From Gnetum montanum (taxonomy: Eukaryota > Streptophyta > Gnetopsida > Gnetales > Gnetaceae): DNA of 64,000 nt. The notes beneath the pieces are model-generated. The model was given only the letters and a program-made list of their open reading frames with translations. It searched no databases and was not told the DNA's origin. The stretch is from NCBI GenBank assembly GCA_015680685.1, contig MNCI01020473.1, forward strand, positions 482,118 through 546,117, in the 5' to 3' direction. Positions 20,963 to 32,479 of this stretch are shown in pieces (the first letter of the stretch is position 1; each line of letters starts with the position of its first letter). The position numbers and the translations under genes were made by a program.

Positions 20963-21807
20963 TGATGGGACGTGATATCGCATGGGCTGTAATATCGCAT
21001 CCCTCGCGATATCACATACGCAATATCATGTCATTCCTCGTGATATTGCATACATAATATCATGGTCCACCGCCAGTTCTATAAATAAGAGGTGACTCTC
21101 CCTTGTTTCTCATTCTAGGCCAAGACCATAGTGAAACTCTGGTAGTTTTACCTCTCTAGAGATAGAATAATTTCCATGTGCCCATAGTAGGAACTCCAAA
21201 GTGAACGGATCTTTATTTAAGCAAATATTGTACCTAAGCACAAGTTTGTGTATGGAAATAAAGACGAACTGTTGGATAAACCTTGTAATGCATGGACTAA
21301 GCTAATTAGGATTTTAATTACTGTTATTTATTTTTTATCATTTAAATTCTTTATTAGTTAATTAAATCTCTCTCAACCCTTCTCCCATAGTTAAGTGCAT
21401 TTAGTACGACTACTTTGAGCACATGCGTTATGCTTGGTAATCCCAATAACGAAGAGCATTTGGTAACCAATGTTGCATTGGTTCAGGGTGTGAACGGTAA
21501 GTGAGAATGGATGTTGATGCTAGGTTAATTAAGGCTTAGTTAGTTAGTTAAAGTTAGTCAATTAGTATCTTCACCCTTTACCTCATTAGCATAGGCGATA
21601 AAAGATAAAAGTTATAAAAATCACATACCTCCGACTTACTTAACCATACAACTGTGAAAACTACAAGTATGTCTGGGAAGACAATGAATGATTAACCTTA
21701 AGTGTTCCATAAGGCGTGTAGGCACTTAGTCTGCGAAGTTCGACCGGATCACGTGTGTAACTCTTGTATTTGTATGGTTGAGTGTAGGGGTACCTCGCCA
21801 CTCATCA
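20963..21807 (+). repeat. 3' LTR of element AB
   Basis: TGATGGG...CACTCATCA, near-identical in layout to 14814-15640. TATAAATA at 21080-21087; stem halves TCTTTATT at 21210-21217 and AATAAAGA at 21257-21264. Followed by the AAGGT target duplication. Confidence 0.93.
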
Positions 21808-21819
21808 AAGGTTAATGAG

Positions 21820-22654
21820 TGATGAATTGTATATTTAATATCAGAGCCATGATGTTTGTATTTGATATGAGGTTCCAAGATGTGATGTTGGATATCCAAT
21901 ATCATGAGGTATGTGTTGGCCCATAAATATAGCGCTTGGGCACATGGTTTCCATATAGCTTTTGTCAAAGCATAGCAGANATATGTGTTGGCCTATAAAT
22001 ATAGTGCTTGGGCACATGGTTTCCATNATCTTTATTCGAGCACTGTTGTACCTAAGCATGGTAGTGTGTGTGGTAATAAAAATAATCTTTTTAATCAACC
22101 CTTGTAGCACCTTAGCTAGATTAAATATTTTATTCTCGCATTTAATGTTTTATGCAAGTTTCTTTAATGCTCCCAAGTAATTAAGCTAAAGTAAGCTAGT
22201 TTGATTAAATAGAAATCAATTAAGCACATAAGTACGACTATTTCAAGCATGTGTATGACTCTTGGTAATCCCATCAACGCTTAACATTTGGTAACCTAGC
22301 AACATTATACATGTTTAGGATGTGCACGGAAAATGGTACTAGATACTTATGTTAGGATTATTAGTTATCAATAAGGAATTGGATTAATTAAATTGATTTA
22401 TAAATTAAGTTTCAACCTACGATTAATCATAGATAAATAAAATATAAAATAATAAAAATCATTTTTCTCAATTACACTTAACCATAAAATTAAGCTCCAT
22501 AAGTGTAGTTGAGAAGACAACAATTTTTATGATTAGATTTCACATCATGGAACTAGTATACCTAAGAACCTAAGGTATATGAAATTTGATTTGAATTGCA
22601 CGTGAACGCTTGTGATTCATATGGTTGGACATAGGGGTACTTCGCTACTCATCA
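21820..22654 (+). repeat. 5' LTR of element C
   Basis: TGATGAATT...CTACTCATCA, then a tRNA-Asp-type primer site. Its 3' two thirds resemble the H LTR (62970-63830), but the first 150 bp do not. Two single N bases (21980, 22027) bracket a near-copy of the TATA region, which looks like an assembly patch. Confidence 0.85.
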
Positions 22655-22674
22655 TTAGTGCCATTGTGGAGGAA
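22655..22674 (+). promoter_or_regulatory. Primer-binding site of C, decayed tRNA-Asp type
   Basis: TTAGTGCCATTGTGGAGGAA after the LTR end. It aligns with TTGGCGCCGTTGCCGGGGA with several transitions. Confidence 0.6.
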
Positions 22675-22814
22675 TTTTAGTTGTTATGTGCACTATCTAA
22701 GACTTATTGAAAATTATTCAAGATCATTGGAATGAACCCTAAAGTCATATCATACATTAAAATAACTACAATAATTTTAAGAACCATACTACATTTCTTA
22801 TTTTCTAACACAAG

Positions 22815-25060
22815 ATGTCTTCTTCTCACAGGAGTGATTCTCCATTGATGTCTAACGGAGTAAATCAACAATTTTCCCAACAATATAGAATGGCATATGC
22901 TTATCCTGATGAGTAGGTACCCAATTTCACCTTCATCCTACACCAAGATGAACTATTACAATGGTGAGACATGGAGGGCAACATTATGTTGTCGCTCAAT
23001 CTATCCATTCATGCGATGCTCCACCAAACTCTTATGCGATTGGGCCTCCAAGGACTTCATGTTGAGTACATTATGCAAGATAGTAATGCCAACGATTATC
23101 ATCCCACTAAGGCATAACATCTAAGGAATTGACAACTAGAACAATGTTACAAATCTATGAAGGGGAAGTGGTTCAATGATTTTTCATACCTACTATACCA
23201 AAAAGATGATGAAGAACCCTTTTCTAGGGTTTTCAATTCAGCAAAACTCCTCTCTTTGACTTCAGTGAAGGAGGTCAAAACCAAAACCTATAGTGCATGA
23301 TCCAAAATTTTGGTTCTAGCAAGAATGGATCCAATGATAAAGGGAGATCCAAGAAGGAGAGTCATGGTAGGGATGCAAACAAGTAGCAAGATCATGGCCG
23401 TAACCACCAAAGAGTAGGAGGTAAACACCGTGAGGATGCTAGTCCTTCTTCCTCTTCACCTTCATTTTCATCTTCCTCTTCTGGCTCTAAATGCAACCAC
23501 AAGGGGCATGATCATGATGGAGGTGACCGATGGAACCGAGATGATTGTAGGGACCATTAGCCAAGTCAAGACCAAGGATGTAGGTATTTAAGAGAGACCC
23601 ATCACTACAAATGAACGGGTAGCAAATGGCATTGTAGGCACCATAATCATGGCCTTGATGAGCCTTTTCTTGCTACCAAAATCATGCTAAACATTGTAGA
23701 GGCAATGAGAATTCCTACAAGGCATATTAAGGATAGTCGAATTAAAAAGCTAGACATGAATAATATCCCTAGGTCCAAAGGGGGATATAACTCAAATCCA
23801 CAAAATCATCTTCAAGCTTTTCATGATGCCTGTGCCTCCCAAAATATAGAAAACAACTAGAAAAATCTAAAGTTATTCCCCAAGACACTCATTAAAGAAG
23901 AAGAAAGCTAGTACTAGTCCTTAGAACTAGAATTCATCAAATGATGGAGTACAATGCTCAAACTATTCAACAAAAAATATCAAACATACTTCCAAGTGGC
24001 CAACTTGGGGACGCAAATCCAAGGATGGAAACAAGTAATACATGAACCCTTGGATTCTATCATGGGCTAATACTGTTTCTTATTACACATATGTCCTAGC
24101 CATAGTTATTCTCAATTGGAACAACTTTTCCATATCATAGATGGGCTCTAATCAGAAATGAGAAGAACTCTGAGCATTTATGCCAAAGGGCATTTTTCAG
24201 AATTAAGGATCCATCAAATTCAATGGTTGATTGAGTAGGTAGCAAAAGAAGAAGAAGAGTTGAGGAAACATGAAAGTATAGAAGAATACAACCACGATCC
24301 TTCCATTCACAAGAGAGAGGTTTGATTTTGTGACAATGACGAAGAATCATCACTTCATGAGGTGGTGAATTAGAAGACCTTTCTAATTCAAAAATACACC
24401 TCTAAAATTTTAGCTAAGGAAGATTAGTTATGGAACTTCATGAATAGAAAATTTCAAGTTATCTTGAAAATTGCTAGAAAGTCCAAAGAACAAGGTAGTG
24501 ATCATGATCATAGGAGGTACATGGAAGCTAAATGTGCCAATCAAAGGGGTAAGGGAAAGATTGCTGCAATAGAGGAAGTTGTAGGAATCGAATTAGATGA
24601 TGATTTTGGGTGTGAGATTTCCAATATGAACATTCTAACTGATGTTGCCCCATTGCTTCACAATTACAAGAGTCTGGGGTGTATGCTCTCAATCCATGAC
24701 TAGTATGAAGGCAAACACCTGGAAGATTGCCTTATCCTTAAGGCAATTCCATGCAGTTTCATCAACAACAATAGTATTATCCAAGTGGAACATCACCAAA
24801 ACCATACGAGTAGTATCAACAGTGGCAACAACCATAGTCATGGGCACTACCACCACCAAGGAAGAAATACCTTTACAAACAACCTAATCCATATGGGTAT
24901 TACATTCATGTTTCTACTTTCCAACATCACTACTACCCTCTTGAATATTATCAAACTCATTGTCCACATTTAAGAAGGGATACCACTTTTTATCCTTATC
25001 CTCCTTCTATTGTTGCACCTATTCCTCCATCCTCAACATAGTTATCACCTATTTCATCTA
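22815..25060 (+). pseudogene. gag of element C, decayed
   Basis: ATG at 22815 opens MSSSHRSDSP, parallel to AB and G. The core (about 23750-24270) reads LDMNNIPRSKGGY, LKLFPKTLIKEEES, WWSTMLKLFNKKYQTYFQVANL and EPLDSIMG with stops at Trp and Gln positions. The zinc-knuckle-like motif is degenerate (CEIS in place of CEIC, near 24610). An Asn/Pro/Thr-rich linker follows. The domain order is the same as in AB. Confidence 0.8.
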
Positions 25061-26080
25061 TGTAGGATGAACTTCTAGCTCAATTGTAGCAATATAATGC
25101 TACTAGGACCATTAATCTACAACCAAGTGGTTTAAATAATAGATCATGGAAAAGACCTTTTTTCAATCCAATAGTCCACCTAAGCCCTCACATATACATG
25201 CGGTTAGCAACCTTGCTTTTCCATCTCTGTCTATATCTAATTCATTCAAGTCCTCTTCAAACCAAATACTACCTATGATCCATACTGTTATGCTCACTCA
25301 TGTCATATATGATTGGATTCATGCTAGGAACCTTTCCAAGAAATTAGTTGATCCTAGGAGTCCTCTTATTTATTTACAGATTCTAGGAATGAATCATGTA
25401 AAGCTCTTCTTGATTTAGATTCTGTTGTGAACTTGATTTCTTATGAGATGTATACTACATGGAACCTACCATCCCTCAAGAAGATAAATATTTAATTAGA
25501 ATTAGTAGACCAATCCATTACTATTCCATTACGACTAGTGGAAGACATTGTGACCACTATCTATAGGTGGACTTACCCTAATGATTTCCTAGTAATCAAG
25601 GTTGAGAACTGTAAAGAGGACTTCCCAATAATCATGGGAATGGCATGGCTAAGCACTACTAATTCAAGAATGGACATCAAAGATCTTTCCCTATAGATAT
25701 TTAAGGAAAATGCATTTAGGAATATCAAGAAGAAGTGAGTTACATGCATCATGTACAACGATATAGGATGCAATTGCATCCAGAAACTTTGGTCTATTAA
25801 ATGTGCATCCATTTTTGCATGCAAGAAATGTGCACCTAAAGTAGATATTCAAAGGTATCTATACACAGTAGCCACAAAACAAGAGGGCATCCAATGGTTG
25901 ACTAGTAATTCTGAAAGTAGCACACTTTTCTTAGAACCTACTAAGAGCTTAACATGCACTTATGTCATAGCCATAGCTGAACTAGAGCAAGTTCATCACC
26001 AAATCTTTGATAATGTAAATGATGATACCTATTGGAAAGAGTTGGAAATTCCTGAAAATTTTAAATAAGAGCTCCTTGAG
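25061..26080 (+). pseudogene. Aspartic protease and linker of element C, decayed
   Basis: SPLIYLQILGMNHVKALLDLDSVVNLIS holds the active site as D-L-D instead of D-S/T-G. Then PLRLVEDIVTTI, DFLVIKVENCKEDFPIIMGMAWLSTT and LSLQIFKENAF. An open run from 25751 to 26068 covers a linker: CNCIQKLWSIKCASIFACKKCAPKV with Cys pairs, then VATKQEGIQWLT and WKELEIPENF. AB and G carry the start of the same linker, so it belongs to the family. Confidence 0.75.
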
Positions 26081-26646
26081 TTAAAAACTCCACCTACCAG
26101 CATGGAATATTTATTCTTAAAAAATGGAAATTTAGTAATAATTAATACAAATCTTACTCCTAAAAAATAGATGTTGTTAAATGTGGTTGAAAAATGATCA
26201 ATAGGCTTTGCTTGGTCATATCTTGAACTCATAGGGATTGATCCTAGGATATGCCAGCATCATATCAACACTAACGTAGCCATGAAGCCAAAAAGGTAAC
26301 CACAAAGATGATTGAAATCCAAATTAAGAAATATCGTCAAGAAGAAAATCGAATAAATCCTTAACATGGGATTTTATCTATCCCATTGCAAATAGTGAGT
26401 GAGTTAGTCCACTCATGATTGTGCTAAAGAAAGATGAAAAGTGGCAAGTCTACATCAATTTTTGACTATTGAATATGACAACATTCAAAGATCATTTTTC
26501 ATTATCATTCGTCAATCAGGTGTTAGACACCATATCTAGGCATTGCTACTATAGTTTTCTAGATGGTTATAGTGGCTATAACTAAATCCAAATCATGCAA
26601 AAGGACCTAGCAAAAACAACATTCATGAGTCCCTAGGGAACCTTTG
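26081..26646 (+). pseudogene. Reverse transcriptase of element C, 5' part, cut by element D
   Basis: ELKTPPTSMEYLFL, then GIDPRICQHHI and KPKR lead into the RT: EKILNMGF, NEWVSPLMIVLKK with changes, LDTISRHCYYSFLDGYSGYN and a stop at the Gln position, DLAKTTFMSP, GTFV. It breaks mid-motif: the following FAYRRMPFGLCNAP motif appears at 36088 after element D. CTTTG is present on both sides of D. Confidence 0.85.
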
Positions 26647-26741
26647 TGAAACAGCCCCACATTTCAGCTATAGTGTCTTGACTGCAAACTTTCCTAAGTG
26701 TTAGCATGAGGGCACTTTTTACAAATTTTTTTAAGTGTTGG

Positions 26742-27360
26742 AACTACACTCTCCACTACCCTAGAGAGTAGTTAGCCCAGTGGAGAGCATAGTCAGCTTT
26801 AAAAACTAATTTTTTGTAATTTTTCCTAAGTGTCATCACAAAATAGGAAGTTGCAAATTTTCCTAAGTGTTGGGACTATGCTCTCCACTACCCCAAAGTG
26901 TAGTTAGCTTAGTAGAGAGCATAGTCAACACACAAGGGCTAGCTTACAAATTTTTTCTAAGTGTTAAGCTAGTCATTGTAGATTTTTCTAAGTGTTGAGA
27001 CTACACTCTCTAGTACCTTGGAGTGTAGTGAAGCATAGTTAGCATGAAGGCTCAATTTTTGTAGATTTTTTCTAATTGTCGAGACTACACTTTCCACTAA
27101 ACTAGAGTGCAGTTAAGTGTAGTCAACTAGAACACCACTTTCTACAAAAGTTTAATGTGTGACTAAGCTCTCCCCTAGTCTAGAGCATAATTAAGTGTAG
27201 TCATAAAGAACAACCTCCAAAGGCCTCCACAATGTAGCACTAGCACTCAGCTCAGCTCCAACACATCTTTAGTAAGCATAGTTATCTTTTCTACATCCTC
27301 CTTTGTCCCAAAATTGTAACTATGCTTGACCCCACGCGAGATAGTGGATAGCATAGTCCT
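26742..27360 (+). repeat. Array of imperfect hairpins in the D 5' LTR
   Basis: Arms at 26742-26756 with 26781-26793, and at 26874-26889 with 26911-26926 (about 15 bp, one mismatch in the second). Weaker members lie near 26998-27045, 27083-27124, 27160-27210 and 27315-27355. Between arms is a shorter internal AGAGTGTAGTTAG-like string. Spacing falls from about 130 to 75 bp. The 3' LTR has the same array from about 34485. Confidence 0.75.
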
Positions 27361-27590
27361 AGAGCATAGTCTCGAAAGTTGCATCTTTTGTATTTTCTTA
27401 GGTACATTATGGTCCTTTTAACACACATACATGCAATTGGTAGTGTAGTCATAGTCTCATAGCCTCATAGAGGCACAACATAGTATAACACTACTTACCT
27501 CAGTGGAGAGTGTAGTTGGGTGATAGCATAGTCCCAACCATCTCCTCTACTATGTGGTATTCTCTCCACATTTCATGACAACCCTAACCC

Positions 27591-27598
27591 TATAAATA
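27591..27598 (+). promoter_or_regulatory. TATA box of the D 5' LTR
   Basis: TATAAATA, conserved at 35336-35343 in the 3' LTR, about 945 bp into the LTR. It defines a long U3 that contains the hairpin array. Confidence 0.75.
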
Positions 27599-28348
27599 CC
27601 TTTACCATCTACATTTTAGGGTTTGGCATTTCTTTGGGTTGGCAAATTTTCATTGTTGGCATTTTGGCAATTTGGGCAAATGAGACCCAAAGACATACTA
27701 GCAAACCGAAGAGAGGTAGAATTGCATACCACAATCCACCACAGCCCCACTACAACCCAACAGAACACTACAGCCCATGGTACACCATGGCGGCCAACTT
27801 GGTAGGCATAGACACCATAATAAGTGCCAGTCTTCATAGCCAGACATCTCTAACATTATGACTATGGTCTCCACTATGCTTGTTGTACACCACATACCTT
27901 CTCACCCCTTTTGAAGTTAACTACACTCAACCCTATTTGGGCTAGTGTTCTATTTCTCTCTCATGCATTTTTCACACTTTCTTTGCATTTTCACTATTTT
28001 TAATGCATGGTCATGTTACAACTATGCTTGGGTTGTAGTCTCCCTAGGTTGGAACCCTTATTTTTGCCAAAATACTTGACTGCACTCACCCCCTTGGGCA
28101 CCTATGACTACATTCTACACCATTAACATTGTTCATACCATCGACACCATTAACACTATCAACATCGTTAACACCACACAAACACTTAGCAACATTTGGC
28201 ATCACATGTGGTAAGCCCCCATTTGATCAATAAGACCATTTTGGGCATTGCATCTCTACCTCTAGTAAGACCTCATGATAACACAAGGTTAGGCTATGCA
28301 CCCATCAATCCCTCAGTGTTCTAGCAGTTGATATTTTTCATCATTATA

Positions 28349-28728
28349 GGTTTTGGTGCTAGAAGGAGGGTTGAACCATGCTTTCAAAATCCATTGTGGT
28401 TATCTTGCATGATCTATACATCGTAGTTATCTATCAATCCATCAGTGTAGATTGGACCCTATTTTCAATCCCCCTGGATCCCCACGTAGTAACCCAAATC
28501 GTACTTCTCTCCATCAATTTTTCTAAGTTTTAGTTTTCTTAGCGTAGAGATCATAGTTGGTGGAGAGCATAGTTAGTGGAGAGTGTAGTTAGATCTTAGT
28601 GTAGATAGCATAGTCTTCATAGTTAGTCATTTTTTTGCAATTTCAATAGTTAGTCTTTTTTTTTTCATTTTCTAGACTTAGCCATTTTTTTTTACATTTT
28701 CAAGACTTAACCATTTATTCAACAACCT
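28349..28728 (+). other. 5' leader of element D with primer site
   Basis: A TGGTGCTAGAAGGAGGGT string at 28354-28371 sits where the primer-binding site belongs; I cannot assign its tRNA. At about 28545-28620 the leader again contains the LTR motif, GGTGGAGAGCATAGTTAGTGGAGAG, outside the LTR. This could be part of a packaging or dimerisation structure. Confidence 0.55.
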
Positions 28729-30830
28729 ATGGATCTCTCTTTCACAAATTGATCTACAACTATGAATCTAGATTAGCCTTCAATGTCAGTGTCAAATGCA
28801 CTTGACACCTTCACCATGGTAGGACCAAGCTAATCCCTTAGCCATGAACAATATAACTTTAATTGTGCAAAGATCCAAGCAAGGTTACCCATGGATTACC
28901 TTGACATGGAGGCAAAATGAGAATTTGAGCTAATCCACTAGGATGGACAAGAGTATATCCCTTCCTCATTCGACATCATCCTGCTCATGGAGTCCCACCA
29001 TTGGTTGTTATCCTAGCTCATTCAAGCAAGTGAGCATGATGTAGGGACAAACTACAAGGAAGCGCTATAGGAAGAAGAAGATGAATTCAAAGCTTTCTCC
29101 AAACACAAGAGCTCCTTCCACATCTTCCAACAACCACTCCCTAGTTCAATCCCTCCCTAGTTTGATTCACCTATCCTCCTTAAGAAAAAATCCCTAGTAC
29201 CACCTTCCCACTCCATGGCTAGGTTGACACCTATAGTCACAACACATCAAATGCTATACACATAATATGATGCAATAGCCCCTTTCCACTTGTCCTTTAT
29301 GACATCTCAACATGTTCAACCATCCTTGCTACTAGCAATCATGTTTGATCAACCACAATCCCATGTAGGGGCCATCTCCAGGCCCCAAATAACTCAGGCA
29401 TCCTACATCCTACCTTTTTCATTGATGCCCTCTATGCCAATCCAACCATCATGTGCATGTCTTGCCCCCAGTTGTCATGCCCATGGCATAGCCAATGCAT
29501 CAACTGCATCGTGTGGCTTCACAATCAATAATCTAGCCCTAGGTTGTATAACCAACATAGTAGATAACATAGCCAATGCAACTAGCTAGTGCATCTTAAA
29601 ACATGGATCAAGTGTTTTGGCTAATCTAAAGTTTGATGGAGGAGGTGAGGCAACTCAAAGCCACTTCCTCTGAAACCATCAAGGTGGTGGACTTCTACCA
29701 AGATGACCCCATAATTCTTGTAGTCCCATTGCTGACTCTACCAACTAGGATCCCACTACCTCAACTCACCAAGTATAATGATGAAGGGGACCCCAACGTG
29801 CACTTGGTCATCTTCAAGTCCAAGTGCCTATTGCTACAAGCTTGGCCACATGCCATCATGCATGTTTTTTCCATGTCATTAATTGGCAAAGCCTTAGACT
29901 AGTACCAAGCAATGCCTAGAGGTTCTATTTCCTCTTTGGAGGATCTTTTAATCTAGTTCGTGATGTGATTCAAGTACAACTTGAAGCTTGAAGCAACTTT
30001 GGACTAGCTAATGCAAATCAAGCAATGCCACCTAGAGCCTATGCAAAGATTTATCTAACACTAGAGTGCCTCGTTGAGCAAAATACAAGAGCCCATAGTA
30101 GAGATGCACCTCTTGGCCATCTTCAAGGATGCATTGAATGACTTCATCAAGTCAAAATTGTACTACTTGGCCCTAAAGTCTTTGAGGCAAGCCTTTGCCC
30201 AAACAAAGAGCATATAGGATGTAGCTAAAGCTAGCAAGGACTTAGCCTACATGGCCTATAAAAACTAGCATGTGAGAAAGAAAAATGCAATAGTGGCAAC
30301 GGTAGCCACATAGGGTAAAACAACCAACCATGGGCCAACGGCTAAGTAGCCCAAATCCCCAACTCATAAAGTTACCAACTTTGGTTCCTAGGCAACCAAC
30401 TTGCCTAGATCTGTAGGGGCCATAGTGCAAGCTACTCCAAGGTCCAACTTTGAGCACAAGAATTACTCAAAGTATATCTCATTTCCATTGAAATCCTTAG
30501 GGCTACTAGATCAACTATTGAAAGTTGGGCAAATCCAACACAAACAAGTATCTAATGATCCCTGCCAAAGGCATGATAGGTACTAAGAGTTGCTAAGGAA
30601 TCCCACCTCAATGGTAGAAAATGAGCTTGTAGTCCCATAGCACTTTAGGCTAGACCAATTCTATCATTACCACCAGATGTTTGATCATAACACAGGCTTC
30701 TATTGGGCTTTGCAAGATGACCTGCAAAGGATGATAGATAAGGATAAACTAGTGATTGATGTGGCAAACATGGATAATGTTGGCTATATCATAAACATCA
30801 TCAGCATGGGTGACAAGTCAAAACTAATAT
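28729..30830 (+). pseudogene. gag of element D, decayed
   Basis: ATG at 28729 (MDLSFT) opens a long N-terminal region rich in Ser, Pro and His. It includes an open run at 29290-29589 with little similarity to other gags. The Gag core runs from about 29633: LPQLTKYNDEGDPNVHLVIFK, MSLIGKALD then a stop at Trp, LKLEATLD and SKIQEPI. A zinc-knuckle-like YHYHQMFDHNTGFYWALQDDLQ (about 30660-30730) resembles the CxYH...GHDTxxCxxL finger of gypsy Gag with its cysteines replaced. Role: particle formation. It is not related closely to the gag of AB, C, F or G. Confidence 0.7.
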
Positions 30831-31639
30831 AGTAGCCATTTTTGGTTTGAGTGCCTTCCAGTAGTGTAAGGATCCCCTTAGCCTCTATGAGTTCAAGGCC
30901 CTCCTTCATTGTTAGAGTGCCACCTTAGGCACCCACAACACCTTTTGTGGTTAGGGTCCCGTAACATGTTGTAGCAACAACTACTCAATAGCTATTTGTC
31001 ATTAGGGTATTACAACATTCTGGCCCCTCACCTGTTCAAAGCCTAGTAGTGGGCAGTGTATCGGTCCCTTCTCATCTAAGGGCCAACCCCCTTAGCAACA
31101 TGGGTAGATCCACTAGGTGGTAATGAAAGAGGCCCAATGAATGCCTCACAAACAAAATGGTTATGCAACAATGAGACTAAAGAGTGCTTGGTCTGCCAAA
31201 GTCAGTCCCTATCTTTGTAATCCTTATGGCTAAAGCAACTAAAAAGGCCATAACTAACAAACCACAACCAAGCACTAAGGCCCCTAAATTGGCCAAGCCA
31301 ACCAAGCCGAAGTCCCCTCTGTGAGAGATCCATCTCTTAGTCCACATGGAGAAGGTTAATGCCAAAAAAATAAATGGTGTAAAAGACATTACAGATGCAT
31401 TAGCCTAGGTTAAACAAGTGCTCAAACAAGAAAACACAATGTTGAGGTTTTATGACCTAGTCATGATTTCATCTGCTCATTAGAAAGCACTGGCCTAGAT
31501 GTTGGCCTTCATTCCTATTATGGAGAACATCTCTATAGATAAGAACATCATCCATGTAGTAATGTTGCCCTTGGAGCCATAGGAATTAGGTCCAACATCC
31601 CTAGTGTTTCATGATGAGGCAAGCAAGGTTAACCCTAAA

Positions 31640-32265
31640 TGAGGGGACGTCATCACAACTCCAATGTTGATCACCATATGCATTGGGCAATTTAAGATCT
31701 GTAGGGTGCACATCAATGAAGGTGTGGCAACAAACATGATACCATACACCATTGTAGATAAGCTAGGCCTCATAGACTAAATTAGGCCAATAAAAATTCC
31801 ATGCTTGAAATCCTTTAATGGAGCATGAATCACTATGAAGGGCATGATAACAATAGCCTTCATGGCAGGGGAGTAATTCCCCACCACCATAGAATTCACC
31901 ATCATAGAGGAAATGCTTATCTCTAACCTGATATTGGGTAGGCCTTAGCTAGCCTACTTACAAGTTGTCTCCTCTTCAATTCACCAAGAAATTCACCTTC
32001 TATACAGAGGTGGTGAAGTTATCATCTACGGTGATAACATTGCTCCTCTATCCATCAAAAACCTTGATATAGAGCAAGGGTTAGAGTTGGAATTTCCTAA
32101 TGATGCACCTATGGAAAACAATGCAATGCATAAGCTTGACACACCTAAATGAGCGGTGAAATCCAACAACCTCCTAGAGAATCCTAGGTCCTACATTACC
32201 CCTAATCCACACTGGATTAGGAAGAAACTATGTGACCAAGGGACTCCCTTAGCCTGAAACATGCT
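31640..32265 (+). pseudogene. Aspartic protease of element D, decayed
   Basis: ICRVHINEGVATNMIPYTIVDKLGL contains the active-site region as N-E-G in place of D-G/T-G. Then FNGA, TIEFTIIEEMLISNLILGRP matches the flap and the ILGRPWL segment, here with a stop at Trp. It ends with WIRKKLCDQGTPLA. The upstream segment 30840-31640 is a Pro/Ala/Lys-rich linker. No RT follows. Confidence 0.7.
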
Positions 32266-32479
32266 AGGTGCCTGCCTACCCTTTTCTACTACATGCCATC
32301 CATTTTTTACTTTTTCTTGCATTACATTTGTTTATGCATTTACATTTAGCTTGCTTACTTAGATTACACATCATTTTGCTTTGTTCATGCATTTATTTGC
32401 TTGGTTTGTGCATTCTACTCAGCTTATGCAAAAAAAAACATTAAAATCATAAAAATTGTAAAAAATAAAATCACAAAAA

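Larger units (their letters stand above)
14814..21807 (+). mobile_element. Element AB: Athila-like LTR retrotransposon lacking pol, complete ends
   Basis: Two LTRs of about 830-845 bp, a tRNA-Asp-type primer site, a polypurine tract and a perfect 5-bp target duplication AAGGT (14809-14813 and 21808-21812). The internal 5.3 kb encode gag and protease only. After the protease the sequence jumps to the region that normally follows integrase (TTTAGTCATGGGGGAGATGG near 19075, matching element C near 37390), so RT, RNase H and integrase were deleted as a block. It inserted into a copia gag gene. It must have moved with enzymes supplied in trans. Confidence 0.92.
26647..28348 (+). repeat. 5' LTR of element D, with hairpin array
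   Basis: Starts TGAAACAGCC and ends CATTATA (ancestral CATTACA as in the 3' copy). It contains about six degenerate inverted repeats of the type ACTATGCTCTCCACT...AGTGGAGAGCATAGT between 26742 and 27360. TATAAATA lies at 27591-27598. It aligns along its length with 34392-36082, with many substitutions. Confidence 0.9.

Noticed and set aside
26742-27360. CRISPR-like array in the D LTR
   Set aside because: Repeat units are degenerate and inverted, spacers are not unique, and the context is a plant retrotransposon.
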